Shown: one piece after another, positions 1-10,079 of the stretch
How the letters are laid out: every line of letters starts with the position of its first letter
How positions within the stretch are numbered: position 1 is the first letter of the stretch
NCBI RefSeq assembly: GCF_004362825.1
Contig: NZ_SNXZ01000001.1
Location: forward strand, 1,054,001 to 1,118,000
Origin: Labedaea rhizosphaerae
GTDB lineage: Bacteria > Actinomycetota > Actinomycetes > Mycobacteriales > Pseudonocardiaceae
Direction of reading: 5' to 3'
Length of the DNA stretch: 64,000 nucleotides
Notes under the pieces: model-generated
The model's database searches: none
What the model was told of the DNA's origin: nothing
Seen by the model: only the letters and a program-made list of their open reading frames with translations
Translations under genes and position numbers: made by a program

Positions 1-2
1 TG

Positions 3-911
3 ACCTACGGCGGGTTCTTCGACCCCACCGGCGCATTGCGCCAGCTGACCCTCGGGATGATCACCATCCTCGGCGCGCTGGCGGTCATCGTGCTGCGCCG
101 CGGCTGGCCGATCCTGACCGCCTACCTCGCGTGGGTCGGCGTCGTCATGCTGTTCCAGCTCGCGCCGACCAACGTCATCTCGCGGACTCTCGGCGCGTTC
201 TACTACCAGGGCTTCCTGCGCCTGGAAGTGAACATGTTCCTGCTGATCCCGGCCGTGATCGGGGTCGGCGGCGCGATGGTCGCGGCGGCACTGGCCGGGC
301 TGGCGAAGTTCTGGCGGTTCGCGCCGATCGCCACGCTGGCCGCGGTGGTCGTCGCGACCGCCGTGCTGTTCTCCACCACGTTGAGCGGCTACGCCGACCG
401 CAACACCGAGGCCCTGACCTCGCGCTACACGAAGCCGGACATCAACCGGTACGACATGTCGGACTTCGTCGCCGTCGACTGGCTGCACCAGCACGTCAAG
501 CCCGGCGAAGTGATCATGAACAACGCCAACGACGGGTCGACGCTCGCCTACGTCGAGTTCGGGTTGCCGCTGGTCAACACGTCCTCGATGGGCCAGCAGT
601 TCCTGGTGCCGCAGACCGTCACGCTGCTGTCCCGGTTCAACCAGTACCCGACCGACGGGGAGATCCAGCGCATCCTGCGCGACTACAACGTCACCTGGGT
701 CTACGTCGACTCGTGGGCACCGATCATCCTGGCCGACCAGCGCAGCTGGGTCGGCGCCGAGTACTACACGCTCGCGCCCGGCCTCAACGACATCGCGGGG
801 CTGCCGGGGATGAGCGTGGCGTTCAAGTCCGGGCACGTCACCATCTACCGGCTGGACCTGAGCGCGATGCCCGCGACCAGCCCGCAGCCCGCCGGTCATC
901 CCCCGAGGTAA
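3..911 (+). CDS. DUF6541-family polytopic membrane protein, C-terminal part
   Basis: The frame is open from the first bases of the window and runs 302 codons to a TAA, so the N-terminus lies outside. Several hydrophobic segments fill the first ~125 visible residues. A soluble C-terminal domain follows, with the signatures NNANDGSTLAYVE, TWVYVD and GLPGMSVA. The next gene repeats these signatures in the same order, so the two are tandem paralogues. DUF6541 proteins are actinobacterial membrane proteins that resemble GT-C glycosyltransferases, but no activity is established. The gene probably belongs to one operon with the two DUF6541 genes, the GT2 and the DUF2304 gene downstream. Because it is partial, its true length and start are unknown. 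Confidence 0.85.
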   Translation, partial: TYGGFFDPTGALRQLTLGMITILGALAVIVLRRGWPILTAYLAWVGVVMLFQLAPTNVISRTLGAFYYQGFLRLEVNMFLLIPAVIGVGGAMVAAALAGLAKFWRFAPIATLAAVVVATAVLFSTTLSGYADRNTEALTSRYTKPDINRYDMSDFVAVDWLHQHVKPGEVIMNNANDGSTLAYVEFGLPLVNTSSMGQQFLVPQTVTLLSRFNQYPTDGEIQRILRDYNVTWVYVDSWAPIILADQRSWVGAEYYTLAPGLNDIAGLPGMSVAFKSGHVTIYRLDLSAMPATSPQPAGHPPR

Positions 912-919
912 GGAACCGC

Positions 920-2977
920 ATGTTGACCCAGGGATACCAGCTGTTCGCCGGGACGGTCGCCCTGTTCGTCCCGGGCCTGGCCGTGCTGCTGGTGCTGGGT
1001 GTGCGGGACAAGCTGTGGTTCGCGGGGATGGCGGCGCCGATGACGTTCGGCGTCCTCGTGCTGGCCTCGTGCGTGACCGGGGCGACCGGGCTGCGCTTCT
1101 CCGCCTACACGGTGGCCGGGGTGCTGGTCGTCCTGCTCGCCGCGACCTACGGGATCCGCCTCGTGCTGCGCAGGCGCAGGTCGCCGGCCCCGGCGGAGGA
1201 CGAACCCGAGCCGCCCCACGATTCGCCCGGATCGCTGACCGGCGGCACGCTGCGCGCCACCACCACGATCGGCGTGGTGGCGATGCTCGGCGCGATCGGG
1301 CTCAGCGTGCGCACCTGGTACCGGGGTCTGGGCGGCACGTGGGCCACCCCCACCCAGGAACACGACACGATCACGCACAGCGTGCTCGCCGCGTACGTCC
1401 ACTTCTCCGGCAAAGCGGCGCCGTGGCAGATCGAGCCGCTGAACGTGGTCACCGGCAAGCCCGTCTCGTTCTACCCACCCGGTTTCGCGCAGCTCTCCGC
1501 CGTCATCGCCGACCTCACCGGGGCCGCCCCGATGACCGGCATGAACGTGGCGACCGTGGTGGCGCTCGCGATCGCGTGGCCGCTGTCGGCCGCCGCGCTC
1601 GCCGCCGCCGTGTGCCGCACGGCCGGGCGCAACAAGGGCTGGACCTACCTCGCGGGCGGCATCGCGGCCGTGATCGCGGCCGTGCTGTACCGGCCCGCGA
1701 TCGCCTTCGCCCACGACAGCGGCGTGCTGCCGCAGGCCATCTCGATCGTGCTCGTGCCGGGCATCGTCGCGGCGGTGCTCACCACCCGCAGGCGGCAGTG
1801 GTCGGCGGTCTTCGCCCTGTCGCTCGCGGCCGCCGGGGTGATCGCGGTGCACCCGAGCGCCATCGCGTCGCTGGCGTTCACCGGCGGAGCCGCCCTCGTC
1901 GGCCTGCTCCTCAGCCCGGCCGGACGGCAACGGCTGCGTGAGCTGGCGCCACCCCTGCTCATCCCCGCCGGCGTCGCCGCCGTGGTGGCCGCCGCCGCGG
2001 CGATCTGGTTGCTGGCCAAGGGATCCGGCATCGGACGGGGCACCGCCGACATCCCGCCGCAGTCGTTCGGGATGGCGCTGAACAAGACCGTCGCCCTGGC
2101 CTACAGCGGCTACCTCGACCCCAGCAACCAGCTGCGCCAGCTCGTCATCGGAGCGCTCGCGGTGGCCGCGGCGATCGTGGTGGCCGTGTTCCGACGCGGC
2201 TGGCCAGCGCTGGTCATGTGGGCGTTCTGGGTCGTGGTGAACGTCCTGTTCCAGCTCGCGCCCAACAGCATCGTGGGCGATGTGTTCGGCACCGCCTTCT
2301 ACCGCGTGTTCAACCGGCTCAACGCGCACACCTACGTGGTGCTCCCCGCGTTGATCGGCGTCGCGGTCGTGCTCGTCACGGCCGCGGCGCTGCACCTGCT
2401 GCGGTCGTGGCGGCTCGCGCCGATCGCGGTGCTGGCCGCGGTGGTGCTGGTGGGTCTCGCGTTCGGCGGTTTCGTGCTGCGCGGCTACGCCCAGCGCAAC
2501 GTCGACGCGCTGGCCAGCCGATACAGCAAGCCGGAGTTCGACCGCTACGACCAGTCCGACTACGACGCGGTGCGGTGGCTGCACGACCACGTGCGGCCCG
2601 GCGAGATGATCATGAACAACGGCAACGACGGGTCGACCCTGGCCTACGTCGAATACGGGATGCCGATCGTCAACGTCACGTCGATGGGCGCGGGCTCGAC
2701 GCCGTACACGGTGGCCCTGCTGGCGAAGTTCAACACCTACCCGCAGGACCCGGGGATCCGGCAGATGCTGCACGAGCACGACATCACGTGGGTGTACGTC
2801 GACACGCACGCCCCGATGATCGCCGCGAGCCCGACCAGCTGGGTCGGCCAGTCGCGGTACACGGTGGCGCCCGGGCTGCAGAACGTGGCCGGGTTGCCGG
2901 GGATGAGCGTCGCGTACCAGTCGGGGCACGTCACGGTCTACCGGCTCGATCTCGACGCCGTGCCCGCCCGCGGCTGA
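920..2977 (+). CDS. DUF6541-family polytopic membrane protein
   Basis: This 685-residue protein starts at an ATG 8 nt after the upstream stop, with AAGGA about 5 nt before it. The open frame extends much further upstream, but that part is a shadow of the preceding gene. It has about a dozen hydrophobic segments, a charged insert near residue 80 (RRRRSPAPAEDEPEP), and a soluble C-terminal domain with NNGNDGSTLAYVE, TWVYVD and GLPGMSVA. Its C-terminal half is strongly similar to the gene before it, pointing to tandem duplication. A glycosyltransferase-like role in the envelope, using polyprenyl-linked sugars, is inferred from the neighbouring GT2/DUF2304 pair and is not visible in the sequence itself. 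Confidence 0.85.
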   Translation: MLTQGYQLFAGTVALFVPGLAVLLVLGVRDKLWFAGMAAPMTFGVLVLASCVTGATGLRFSAYTVAGVLVVLLAATYGIRLVLRRRRSPAPAEDEPEPPHDSPGSLTGGTLRATTTIGVVAMLGAIGLSVRTWYRGLGGTWATPTQEHDTITHSVLAAYVHFSGKAAPWQIEPLNVVTGKPVSFYPPGFAQLSAVIADLTGAAPMTGMNVATVVALAIAWPLSAAALAAAVCRTAGRNKGWTYLAGGIAAVIAAVLYRPAIAFAHDSGVLPQAISIVLVPGIVAAVLTTRRRQWSAVFALSLAAAGVIAVHPSAIASLAFTGGAALVGLLLSPAGRQRLRELAPPLLIPAGVAAVVAAAAAIWLLAKGSGIGRGTADIPPQSFGMALNKTVALAYSGYLDPSNQLRQLVIGALAVAAAIVVAVFRRGWPALVMWAFWVVVNVLFQLAPNSIVGDVFGTAFYRVFNRLNAHTYVVLPALIGVAVVLVTAAALHLLRSWRLAPIAVLAAVVLVGLAFGGFVLRGYAQRNVDALASRYSKPEFDRYDQSDYDAVRWLHDHVRPGEMIMNNGNDGSTLAYVEYGMPIVNVTSMGAGSTPYTVALLAKFNTYPQDPGIRQMLHEHDITWVYVDTHAPMIAASPTSWVGQSRYTVAPGLQNVAGLPGMSVAYQSGHVTVYRLDLDAVPARG

Positions 2978-3030
2978 CCACCCACCAGGCGCGGACTACC
3001 GTTGCCTCGCCCCCGGATCGAAGGAGCACA

Positions 3031-5004
3031 GTGTCCTGGTTGAGCTTCGTGCCGGCCGTGCTGGTCGCCGCCGCGTGGCTGCTGCTGCCGGGGCTGGCCG
3101 TCGGCTACGCGATGGGCCTGCGCGGCGTCATCTGCTGGGGCCTCGCCCCCACGATGTCCGCCGCGGCCATCTCCGTGTCGGCGATCCTGCTGGGCGCGGC
3201 GGGGCTCGGCTTCACGCCGGTCACCGCGCTGATCCCGATCGTCGTGCTGGTCGCGGCCATCGCCGCGGTCGCCCTCACGCTGCGCAACCGGTTCAACGTG
3301 ATGCGCAGGCCGGACCCGCGCGCGGTCGCCTGGTGCGCGGTCGCCGGGGTCGGCATCGCCGCCGTGCTGGGCGTCATCGGCACGGTGTCCGGGTTCGGCC
3401 GGCCCGACAACATCCAGCAGACCTACGACGCGGTGCTGCACTACAACGGCGTCGCCGCGATCCTCGACCTGCACAACGGCTCGCCGCTGGCGGTCAGCCC
3501 CAAGCTCGGCGCGGGCGCGTTCTACCCGCTCGGCTTCCACGACGTGGCCGCCCTGACGTCGATGACCACCGGCGCGGGCGTGATGGGCGCGGTGAACGCG
3601 ACCGTCGTGGTGACGCTGGCGTTGATGTGGCCGCTCGGCTGCGTCGCACTGGCCCGCCAGCTCTTCGGCTGCCGGCCCATCGCCATGACGGTGACCGCGG
3701 TGCTGAGCCTCGGGTTCACCGCCTTCCCGTGGGGCTTGTTCAACTTCGGCGTGCTGTGGCCCAACGCGTTCGGCTTGGCCATGGTGCCGGCCGGGCTCGC
3801 GGCGCTGTGCGCGCTCGTCGGCATCGCCAGAGACGACGCGATCGGCCGGGTCCGGTCGATTCCCGTCCTCGTCGCCATTGGCGCGGCGGCTGTGCTCGCG
3901 CAGCCGAACACCGTCTTCAGCCTAGGTGCGCTGGCGCTGGTGCCGATCACCGCGAGCCTGTTGCGCTGGGCGTGGCGCCGCCACCGCGACCGCGGGCAGT
4001 GGTGGCTGGGTCTCCTCGCGATCGCCGGGTACCTGGTGGTGCTCTACGGCGGCTGGAAGTTCATCAACTCGCTGGCCATGGTCAAGCAGGTCAAGGACTT
4101 CAACTGGCCGGCGTTCCAGGGCCGGCTCGAGGCCGTCGAGGACGTGCTGATCAACGGCACGAACTGGTGGACGCCGCAGTACTTCCTGGGTGCGCTGGTC
4201 GTCATCGGCGCCGTGATCGCGTTGTTCACCAAGGGTTTGCGGTGGGTGCCGTTCGCGCACGCCGTGACCGCGTTCCTGTTCATCCTGGACGCGTCGCAGG
4301 ACACGCCGCTCTCGGCCAAGCTGACCGGCTTCTGGTACAACGACTCGGTGCGCATCGGCGCGATGCTGCCGATCACCGGGGTGGTGCTGGCCGCGGTCGC
4401 GGTCGTGCGGATCGGCGACTGGATCTTCGGCTACGCGTCGCGGTGGGCCTCCGGGCGCCAGCTCGGGGTGGCCGGCCCGGCGTTCAAGTCCCCGGCGACG
4501 TTCCCCGCGTTGCTGCTCGTGGTGGTGCTCGCCGTGACCGGCAGCATGTACACCCGCCAGCACATCGGCGTGATCAGCAGCCCGTACAACGCGCGCGCGG
4601 CGACCTCGAACGGCAGCATCGTCGACCAGCAGGAGCTGCCGTTCTTCGCCGAGGTCGCGAAGGTCGTGCCGCCGGGCGTCGTGATCGCGAACGACCCGTG
4701 GGACGGCAGCGCGCTGCTGTACGCGTTGCACGACCGGCAGGTGCTGTTCCCGCACATGGGCACCTCGGTGAACGGGGACCGCAAGCTCCTGGCGACGTCG
4801 CTGAACGCGCTGTCGACCGACCCGGCCGTGTGCCAGGTCGTGCGGAAGCTCCACGTCGGGTACCTGGTGGTCGCCCACGACCGGTTCTGGGTCACCGACA
4901 ACCGGCAGAAGCTCTACCCCGGCCTGCAGGACCCGACGCTGCCCGGGTTCGAGAAGTTGATCGACCACAACGGGTTGCGCCTGTACCGCGTGACCGGGTG
5001 TTGA
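3031..5004 (+). CDS. DUF6541-family polytopic membrane protein
   Basis: A 657-residue third member of the tandem family. The GTG start at 3031 is chosen because AAGGAG (3021-3026) sits 4 nt upstream and the following residues (MSWLSFVPAVLVAAAWLLL) align with the hydrophobic N-terminus of its paralogue. The protein has many transmembrane segments and a C-terminal soluble domain with IANDPWDGSALLYAL in place of the NNxNDGSTLAYVE of the other two copies. The C-terminal domain is therefore more diverged, which may mean a different acceptor or donor. It lies 53 nt after the preceding gene and 55 nt before the GT2 gene, consistent with one transcript. The function remains inferred from context only. 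Confidence 0.85.
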   Translation: MSWLSFVPAVLVAAAWLLLPGLAVGYAMGLRGVICWGLAPTMSAAAISVSAILLGAAGLGFTPVTALIPIVVLVAAIAAVALTLRNRFNVMRRPDPRAVAWCAVAGVGIAAVLGVIGTVSGFGRPDNIQQTYDAVLHYNGVAAILDLHNGSPLAVSPKLGAGAFYPLGFHDVAALTSMTTGAGVMGAVNATVVVTLALMWPLGCVALARQLFGCRPIAMTVTAVLSLGFTAFPWGLFNFGVLWPNAFGLAMVPAGLAALCALVGIARDDAIGRVRSIPVLVAIGAAAVLAQPNTVFSLGALALVPITASLLRWAWRRHRDRGQWWLGLLAIAGYLVVLYGGWKFINSLAMVKQVKDFNWPAFQGRLEAVEDVLINGTNWWTPQYFLGALVVIGAVIALFTKGLRWVPFAHAVTAFLFILDASQDTPLSAKLTGFWYNDSVRIGAMLPITGVVLAAVAVVRIGDWIFGYASRWASGRQLGVAGPAFKSPATFPALLLVVVLAVTGSMYTRQHIGVISSPYNARAATSNGSIVDQQELPFFAEVAKVVPPGVVIANDPWDGSALLYALHDRQVLFPHMGTSVNGDRKLLATSLNALSTDPAVCQVVRKLHVGYLVVAHDRFWVTDNRQKLYPGLQDPTLPGFEKLIDHNGLRLYRVTGC

Positions 5005-5059
5005 CCGGCGGCCGGTAGCCTGCTTCGGGTAGTTCATCCCTGTCCCAGTGGGAGGCGAC

Positions 5060-5749
5060 GTGGCCAACCAGTCCGATGTGTGGCTGGTCGTACCCGTCTA
5101 CAACGAGGCGACCGTGATCGCCGACGTGGTGCGCGAGGCACGCAAGACCTTCCCCAACATCGTCTGCGTCGACGACGGCAGCAAGGACGCCTCGGCCGAC
5201 GAGGTCCGGCTGGGCGGTGCGCACCTGGTGCGGCACCCCGTGAACCTGGGCCAGGGCGCGGCCCTGCAGACCGGCATCGAATACGCGCGCGCGCAGCCCG
5301 GTGCCCAGTACTTCGCGACGTTCGACGCGGACGGCCAGCACCGGGTCGAGGACGTCGAGCGGATGGTCCAGCGGCTGCGCGACGAACCACTGGACATCAT
5401 CGTCGGGACCCGATTCCACGGGGACGAGGGCGACATCCCGTGGCTGAAGCGGGTCGTGCTGAAGACCGTGGTGTTCCTGTCGCCGACGTTGCGCAAGCTG
5501 AAGCTGACCGACGCGCACAACGGGCTGCGGGTGTTCAACAAGACCGTGGCCGACGGCATGAACATCACGCTGAACGGCATGGGGCACGCGTCGCAGATCG
5601 TGGAGATGATCGCGCACAAGGGCTGGCGGGTGGCCGAGGAGCCGGTGACGATCCTCTACACCGAGTACTCGATGGCCAAGGGCCAGTCGCTGATCAACGG
5701 CGTGAACATCCTGTTCGACACGGTTCTCCGAACCAACGCTCGGCGGTGA
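5060..5749 (+). CDS. GT2-family glycosyltransferase (polyprenyl-phosphate sugar transferase-like)
   Basis: A 229-residue cytosolic GT-A protein with VVPVYNEATVI at the N-terminus, the nucleotide-binding VDDGSKD, and the metal-binding triplet in TFDADGQH. This layout is that of DPM1/Ppm-like enzymes, which move a sugar from an NDP-sugar to polyprenyl phosphate on the inner membrane face. No membrane segment is present. The GTG at 5060 is preferred over the in-frame GTG at 5048 because GGGAGG (5050-5055) is then 4 nt upstream. The DUF2304 gene 4 nt downstream is a common partner of such transferases, and the three upstream DUF6541 proteins are plausible users of the lipid-linked sugar. The sugar itself cannot be told from the sequence. 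Confidence 0.9.
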   Translation: MANQSDVWLVVPVYNEATVIADVVREARKTFPNIVCVDDGSKDASADEVRLGGAHLVRHPVNLGQGAALQTGIEYARAQPGAQYFATFDADGQHRVEDVERMVQRLRDEPLDIIVGTRFHGDEGDIPWLKRVVLKTVVFLSPTLRKLKLTDAHNGLRVFNKTVADGMNITLNGMGHASQIVEMIAHKGWRVAEEPVTILYTEYSMAKGQSLINGVNILFDTVLRTNARR

Positions 5750-5753
5750 CGGC

Positions 5754-6128
5754 ATGATTGTGATCCAGTTCCTGCTGATCCTGGCGGTTCTGCTGCTGCT
5801 GGTGTTCTTCCTGCGCCACCACGGGACCACCCGCGCGGCGGCGGGCGTCAAGATCGGGTTCGCCCTGTTCCTGATCTTCGGCGCGGTGGCCGTGCTCGCC
5901 CCCGGGGCGGTGACCGACCTGGCCAAGATCGTCGGCGTCGGCCGCGGCGCCGACCTCGTGATGTACGGCTTGGTGGTCGCCTTCGGCTTCGCCACGATCA
6001 ACACGTACCTGCGGTTCAAGGAGCTCGAGCTGCGGTACGCGCGGCTGGCCCGGGCGATCGCGTTGCGGTCGGCGGAAAGCCCGTCACCAGGCGATACCGA
6101 CCACGACGGCACGCTGCACCAGAGCTGA
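5754..6128 (+). CDS. DUF2304 domain membrane protein
   Basis: A 124-residue protein with three hydrophobic segments (about residues 2-20, 32-52 and 66-84) followed by a basic, helical C-terminal tail beginning LRFKELELRYARLAR. This matches the DUF2304 family, small membrane proteins usually encoded beside GT2 glycosyltransferases that make polyprenyl-linked sugars. It starts 4 nt after the GT2 stop, so the two are almost certainly co-translated. A role as membrane anchor or partner of the GT2 enzyme is inferred from this recurring pairing; no catalytic residues are recognisable. Confidence 0.85.
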   Translation: MIVIQFLLILAVLLLLVFFLRHHGTTRAAAGVKIGFALFLIFGAVAVLAPGAVTDLAKIVGVGRGADLVMYGLVVAFGFATINTYLRFKELELRYARLARAIALRSAESPSPGDTDHDGTLHQS

Positions 6129-6191
6129 TGGCCTCTCACGCCGTGCCCGGTTCCGGGCTAGCGTGGTGGTCCTGACTCGGACAGGACCACC

Positions 6192-6545
6192 ATGGAAAGC
6201 AGCAACGCGCACGTCACCGTCACCGCATCCTCCGGCGCAGCCGTCGTGCTCACCATCGACGGCGCCTTGGACGCGGTCTCGTCGTCCGCGGCCGGGGAGA
6301 GCCTGCGGGAGGCCGTCGATTCCCTGCCGCCGCCATCGCTCGTGGTGGTGGACCTGTCGACCGTGGGGTTCTTCGCCGCTGCCGGAGTGCACTTGCTGGC
6401 CGAGGTGGCGAACGCGTGCACGCGGCGGGGATTGCGGATGAGGCTGGTCGTGGCGCCGGAGTCGGTGGTGGCGCGAGTGGTCAGAATCGCCCGCCTGGAC
6501 GACTTGCCCACCTACCCCACCCTCGCCGACGCCCTCCACAACTAG
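6192..6545 (+). CDS. STAS-domain protein (anti-sigma antagonist-like) lacking the phosphoserine
   Basis: A 117-residue single STAS domain. The core LVVVDLSTVGFFAAAGVHLL aligns with the SpoIIAA/RsbV segment that normally reads D-S-S/T-G. Here it reads A-A-A-G, so the serine phosphorylated by the anti-sigma kinase is missing. In the family, the unphosphorylated antagonist binds the anti-sigma factor and frees sigma. A protein without the site could act constitutively or serve another partner. No anti-sigma kinase or sigma-B-like gene is adjacent, so its partner must lie elsewhere. The ATG at 6192 follows closely on AGGACC. Confidence 0.85.
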   Translation: MESSNAHVTVTASSGAAVVLTIDGALDAVSSSAAGESLREAVDSLPPPSLVVVDLSTVGFFAAAGVHLLAEVANACTRRGLRMRLVVAPESVVARVVRIARLDDLPTYPTLADALHN

Positions 6546-6617
6546 CGCGCCGAGGGTCGCTACCTGCCGTTTTCCGGTATCGTGGTGATCGAACCCGGGG
6601 GGGCAGGAGGTGTAGTT

Positions 6618-6872
6618 GTGGCGTCCGTGGACGACGTAGCCGCTGCCCTCCTGGCGAAGACCGGGACGATCACCACGCGCAAGCTCTCGTACTACTCGAG
6701 GCAGCTCTCGGACCCGGACACCGCGGTCTCCCATGCCGCGGCCAACGCCGCGATCGAAGGCCAGGAACTCGACGACGACTGGCAGGAAACCCTGCGGAGG
6801 ATTGCCACCGGTGAAGCGTCGGTCGACGACGTGATTGCGGCCGAGATCCGGCGGATCGGTCCAAGTGCCTGA
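6618..6872 (+). CDS. VbhA-type Fic antitoxin
   Basis: An 84-residue protein. The GTG at 6618 is chosen because AGGAGG (6605-6610) lies 7 nt upstream. The segment ANAAIEGQELDDDW, followed by TLRRIATGEASVDDVI, matches the VbhA-like antitoxin domain. In that family a helix carrying (S/T)xxxE(G/N) inserts into the Fic active site and its Glu blocks productive ATP binding. Here the motif reads N-A-A-I-E-G: the Glu and Gly are kept and the Ser/Thr is Asn. The stop overlaps the start of the downstream Fic gene (GTG at 6865), the usual arrangement for these pairs. The toxin partner is broken, so this antitoxin is now an orphan. Confidence 0.75.
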   Translation: MASVDDVAAALLAKTGTITTRKLSYYSRQLSDPDTAVSHAAANAAIEGQELDDDWQETLRRIATGEASVDDVIAAEIRRIGPSA

Positions 6873-7292
6873 ACGAGGCAAAGCGCAAAGATCCTTATAG
6901 CCTCCCGAACGGCTGCTTGCGGAACAAGCTCAACATCACCGACGCGCAGGTTCTGGCGACCATCGATGCCTCCGCACTTCGTCGCGGACCAGATGTCCTC
7001 GGTGCTGGCTGAGCTGGACCGCGATCGCTGGCTCATCGGGCGGTCGCGCGCAAGCGTCCTCGAACGGCTCGCCTACTACTACGGCGAGATCAATGCCCGG
7101 CACCCGTTCCGGGAGGGCAATGGACGCACGCTGCGGGCGTTCCTCCGGCAGCTGTGTGCGTCGGCCGGCTATCGCCTCGATTGGTCAGCTCTGGATCGAG
7201 AGGCGAACATGGCCGCGTCGGAACACTGCTTCCACACCGGGAAGTACGACAGGCTCGTCGCCGTCCTGGACCCGGTGGTCCACCGGATCTAG
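6865..7292 (+). pseudogene. Fic-family (AMP-transferase) toxin, broken by frameshift and internal deletion
   Basis: A GTG at 6865 overlaps the antitoxin stop and reads MPERGK, then hits TAG at 6898. Removing one A from the AAA run at 6880-6882 restores KRKDPYSLPNG and LRNKLNITDAQVL, the usual Fic N-terminus, until a TGA at 7010. The C-terminal half is in a third frame (6966-7292). It holds PPHFVADQ and the complete active-site motif HPFREGNGR, then the usual tail. About 60 residues expected between these blocks, including the IHRxLF/WAGE region, are missing. Two independent lesions make a functional toxin unlikely. A short protein from the internal ATG at 6966 would keep the Fic loop but not the full fold. 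The pseudogene stop abuts the convergent epimerase stop. Confidence 0.8.
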
Positions 7293-9456
<2,164 letters not shown>

Positions 9457-9466
9457 CGCGGATAAC

Positions 9467-9496
9467 GGGTGACAGTCCGACGACGAGAGGTCACCC
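9467..9496 (+). promoter_or_regulatory. Inverted repeat over the ribosome-binding site of the ECF sigma gene
   Basis: GGGTGAC (9467-9473) and GTCACCC (9490-9496) form a perfect 7-bp inverted repeat with a 16-nt loop. It ends one base before the ATG of the sigma gene and overlaps its GAGAGG. It could be an operator or an RNA hairpin that limits translation. No function is demonstrated. Confidence 0.4.
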
Positions 9497-9497
9497 G

Positions 9498-10079
9498 ATG
9501 ACCGAACCCGCGCATCCACCACCGGACGATGCGTCGATCATCGCCCGGTCGCTGACCGCCCCGGAGGAGTTCGCGGCGATCTTCGACCGGCACGCACCCC
9601 ACATCCACCGCTACCTGGCCCGACGCGTCGGGCCCCAGCACGCCGACGACCTGCTCGGCGAGACCTTCGCCGCAGCGTTCCGCAGGCGCGGCACCTACCG
9701 CGTCGACCGCGCCAACGCCCGGCCGTGGCTCTACGGCATGGCGACCCACGTGGTCGGCCAGCACCACCGCGACGAGGCCCGGCGGTACCGGCTGCACGCC
9801 GTCGCCCTGCCCGACCTGCCGGTCGAAGGGCCCGACGACCGGGCGATCGCCAGCAGCAGCGCCCGCCTGCTGAGGGGTCAGGTGGGTGCCGCACTGCAGG
9901 CGCTGGCCCAGGGCGACCGCGACGTGCTGCTGCTGATCGCGTGGGAGGACCTCAGCTACGACGAGGTCGCCGCCGCGCTCGACATCCCCGTCGGCACCGT
10001 CCGATCGCGCTTGCACCGGGCGCGCAAGCAAGTCCGCGACGCCCTGGCCCCAGCTTTCGAGGAGACTTCCCATGGATGA
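9498..10079 (+). CDS. ECF-type RNA polymerase sigma factor
   Basis: A 193-residue sigma-70-family protein. Region 2 is around FAAIFDRHAPHIHRYLARRVG and DDLLGETFAAAF. Region 4 carries YDEVAAALDIPVGTVRSRLHRARK, the helix-turn-helix that reads the -35 element. The ATG at 9498 has GAGAGG (9485-9490) upstream. The 3' end overlaps the next start by 8 nt, so it is translationally coupled to the CU044_5270 gene. That gene takes the position usually held by an anti-sigma factor and has one transmembrane segment. The regulon cannot be inferred here. Confidence 0.92.
   Translation: MTEPAHPPPDDASIIARSLTAPEEFAAIFDRHAPHIHRYLARRVGPQHADDLLGETFAAAFRRRGTYRVDRANARPWLYGMATHVVGQHHRDEARRYRLHAVALPDLPVEGPDDRAIASSSARLLRGQVGAALQALAQGDRDVLLLIAWEDLSYDEVAAALDIPVGTVRSRLHRARKQVRDALAPAFEETSHG

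Noticed and set aside
131-919. Long rightward frame ahead of the gene at 920
   Set aside because: It is an Arg/Ala-rich shadow of the preceding DUF6541 gene; the ATG at 920 with its Shine-Dalgarno is the real start.
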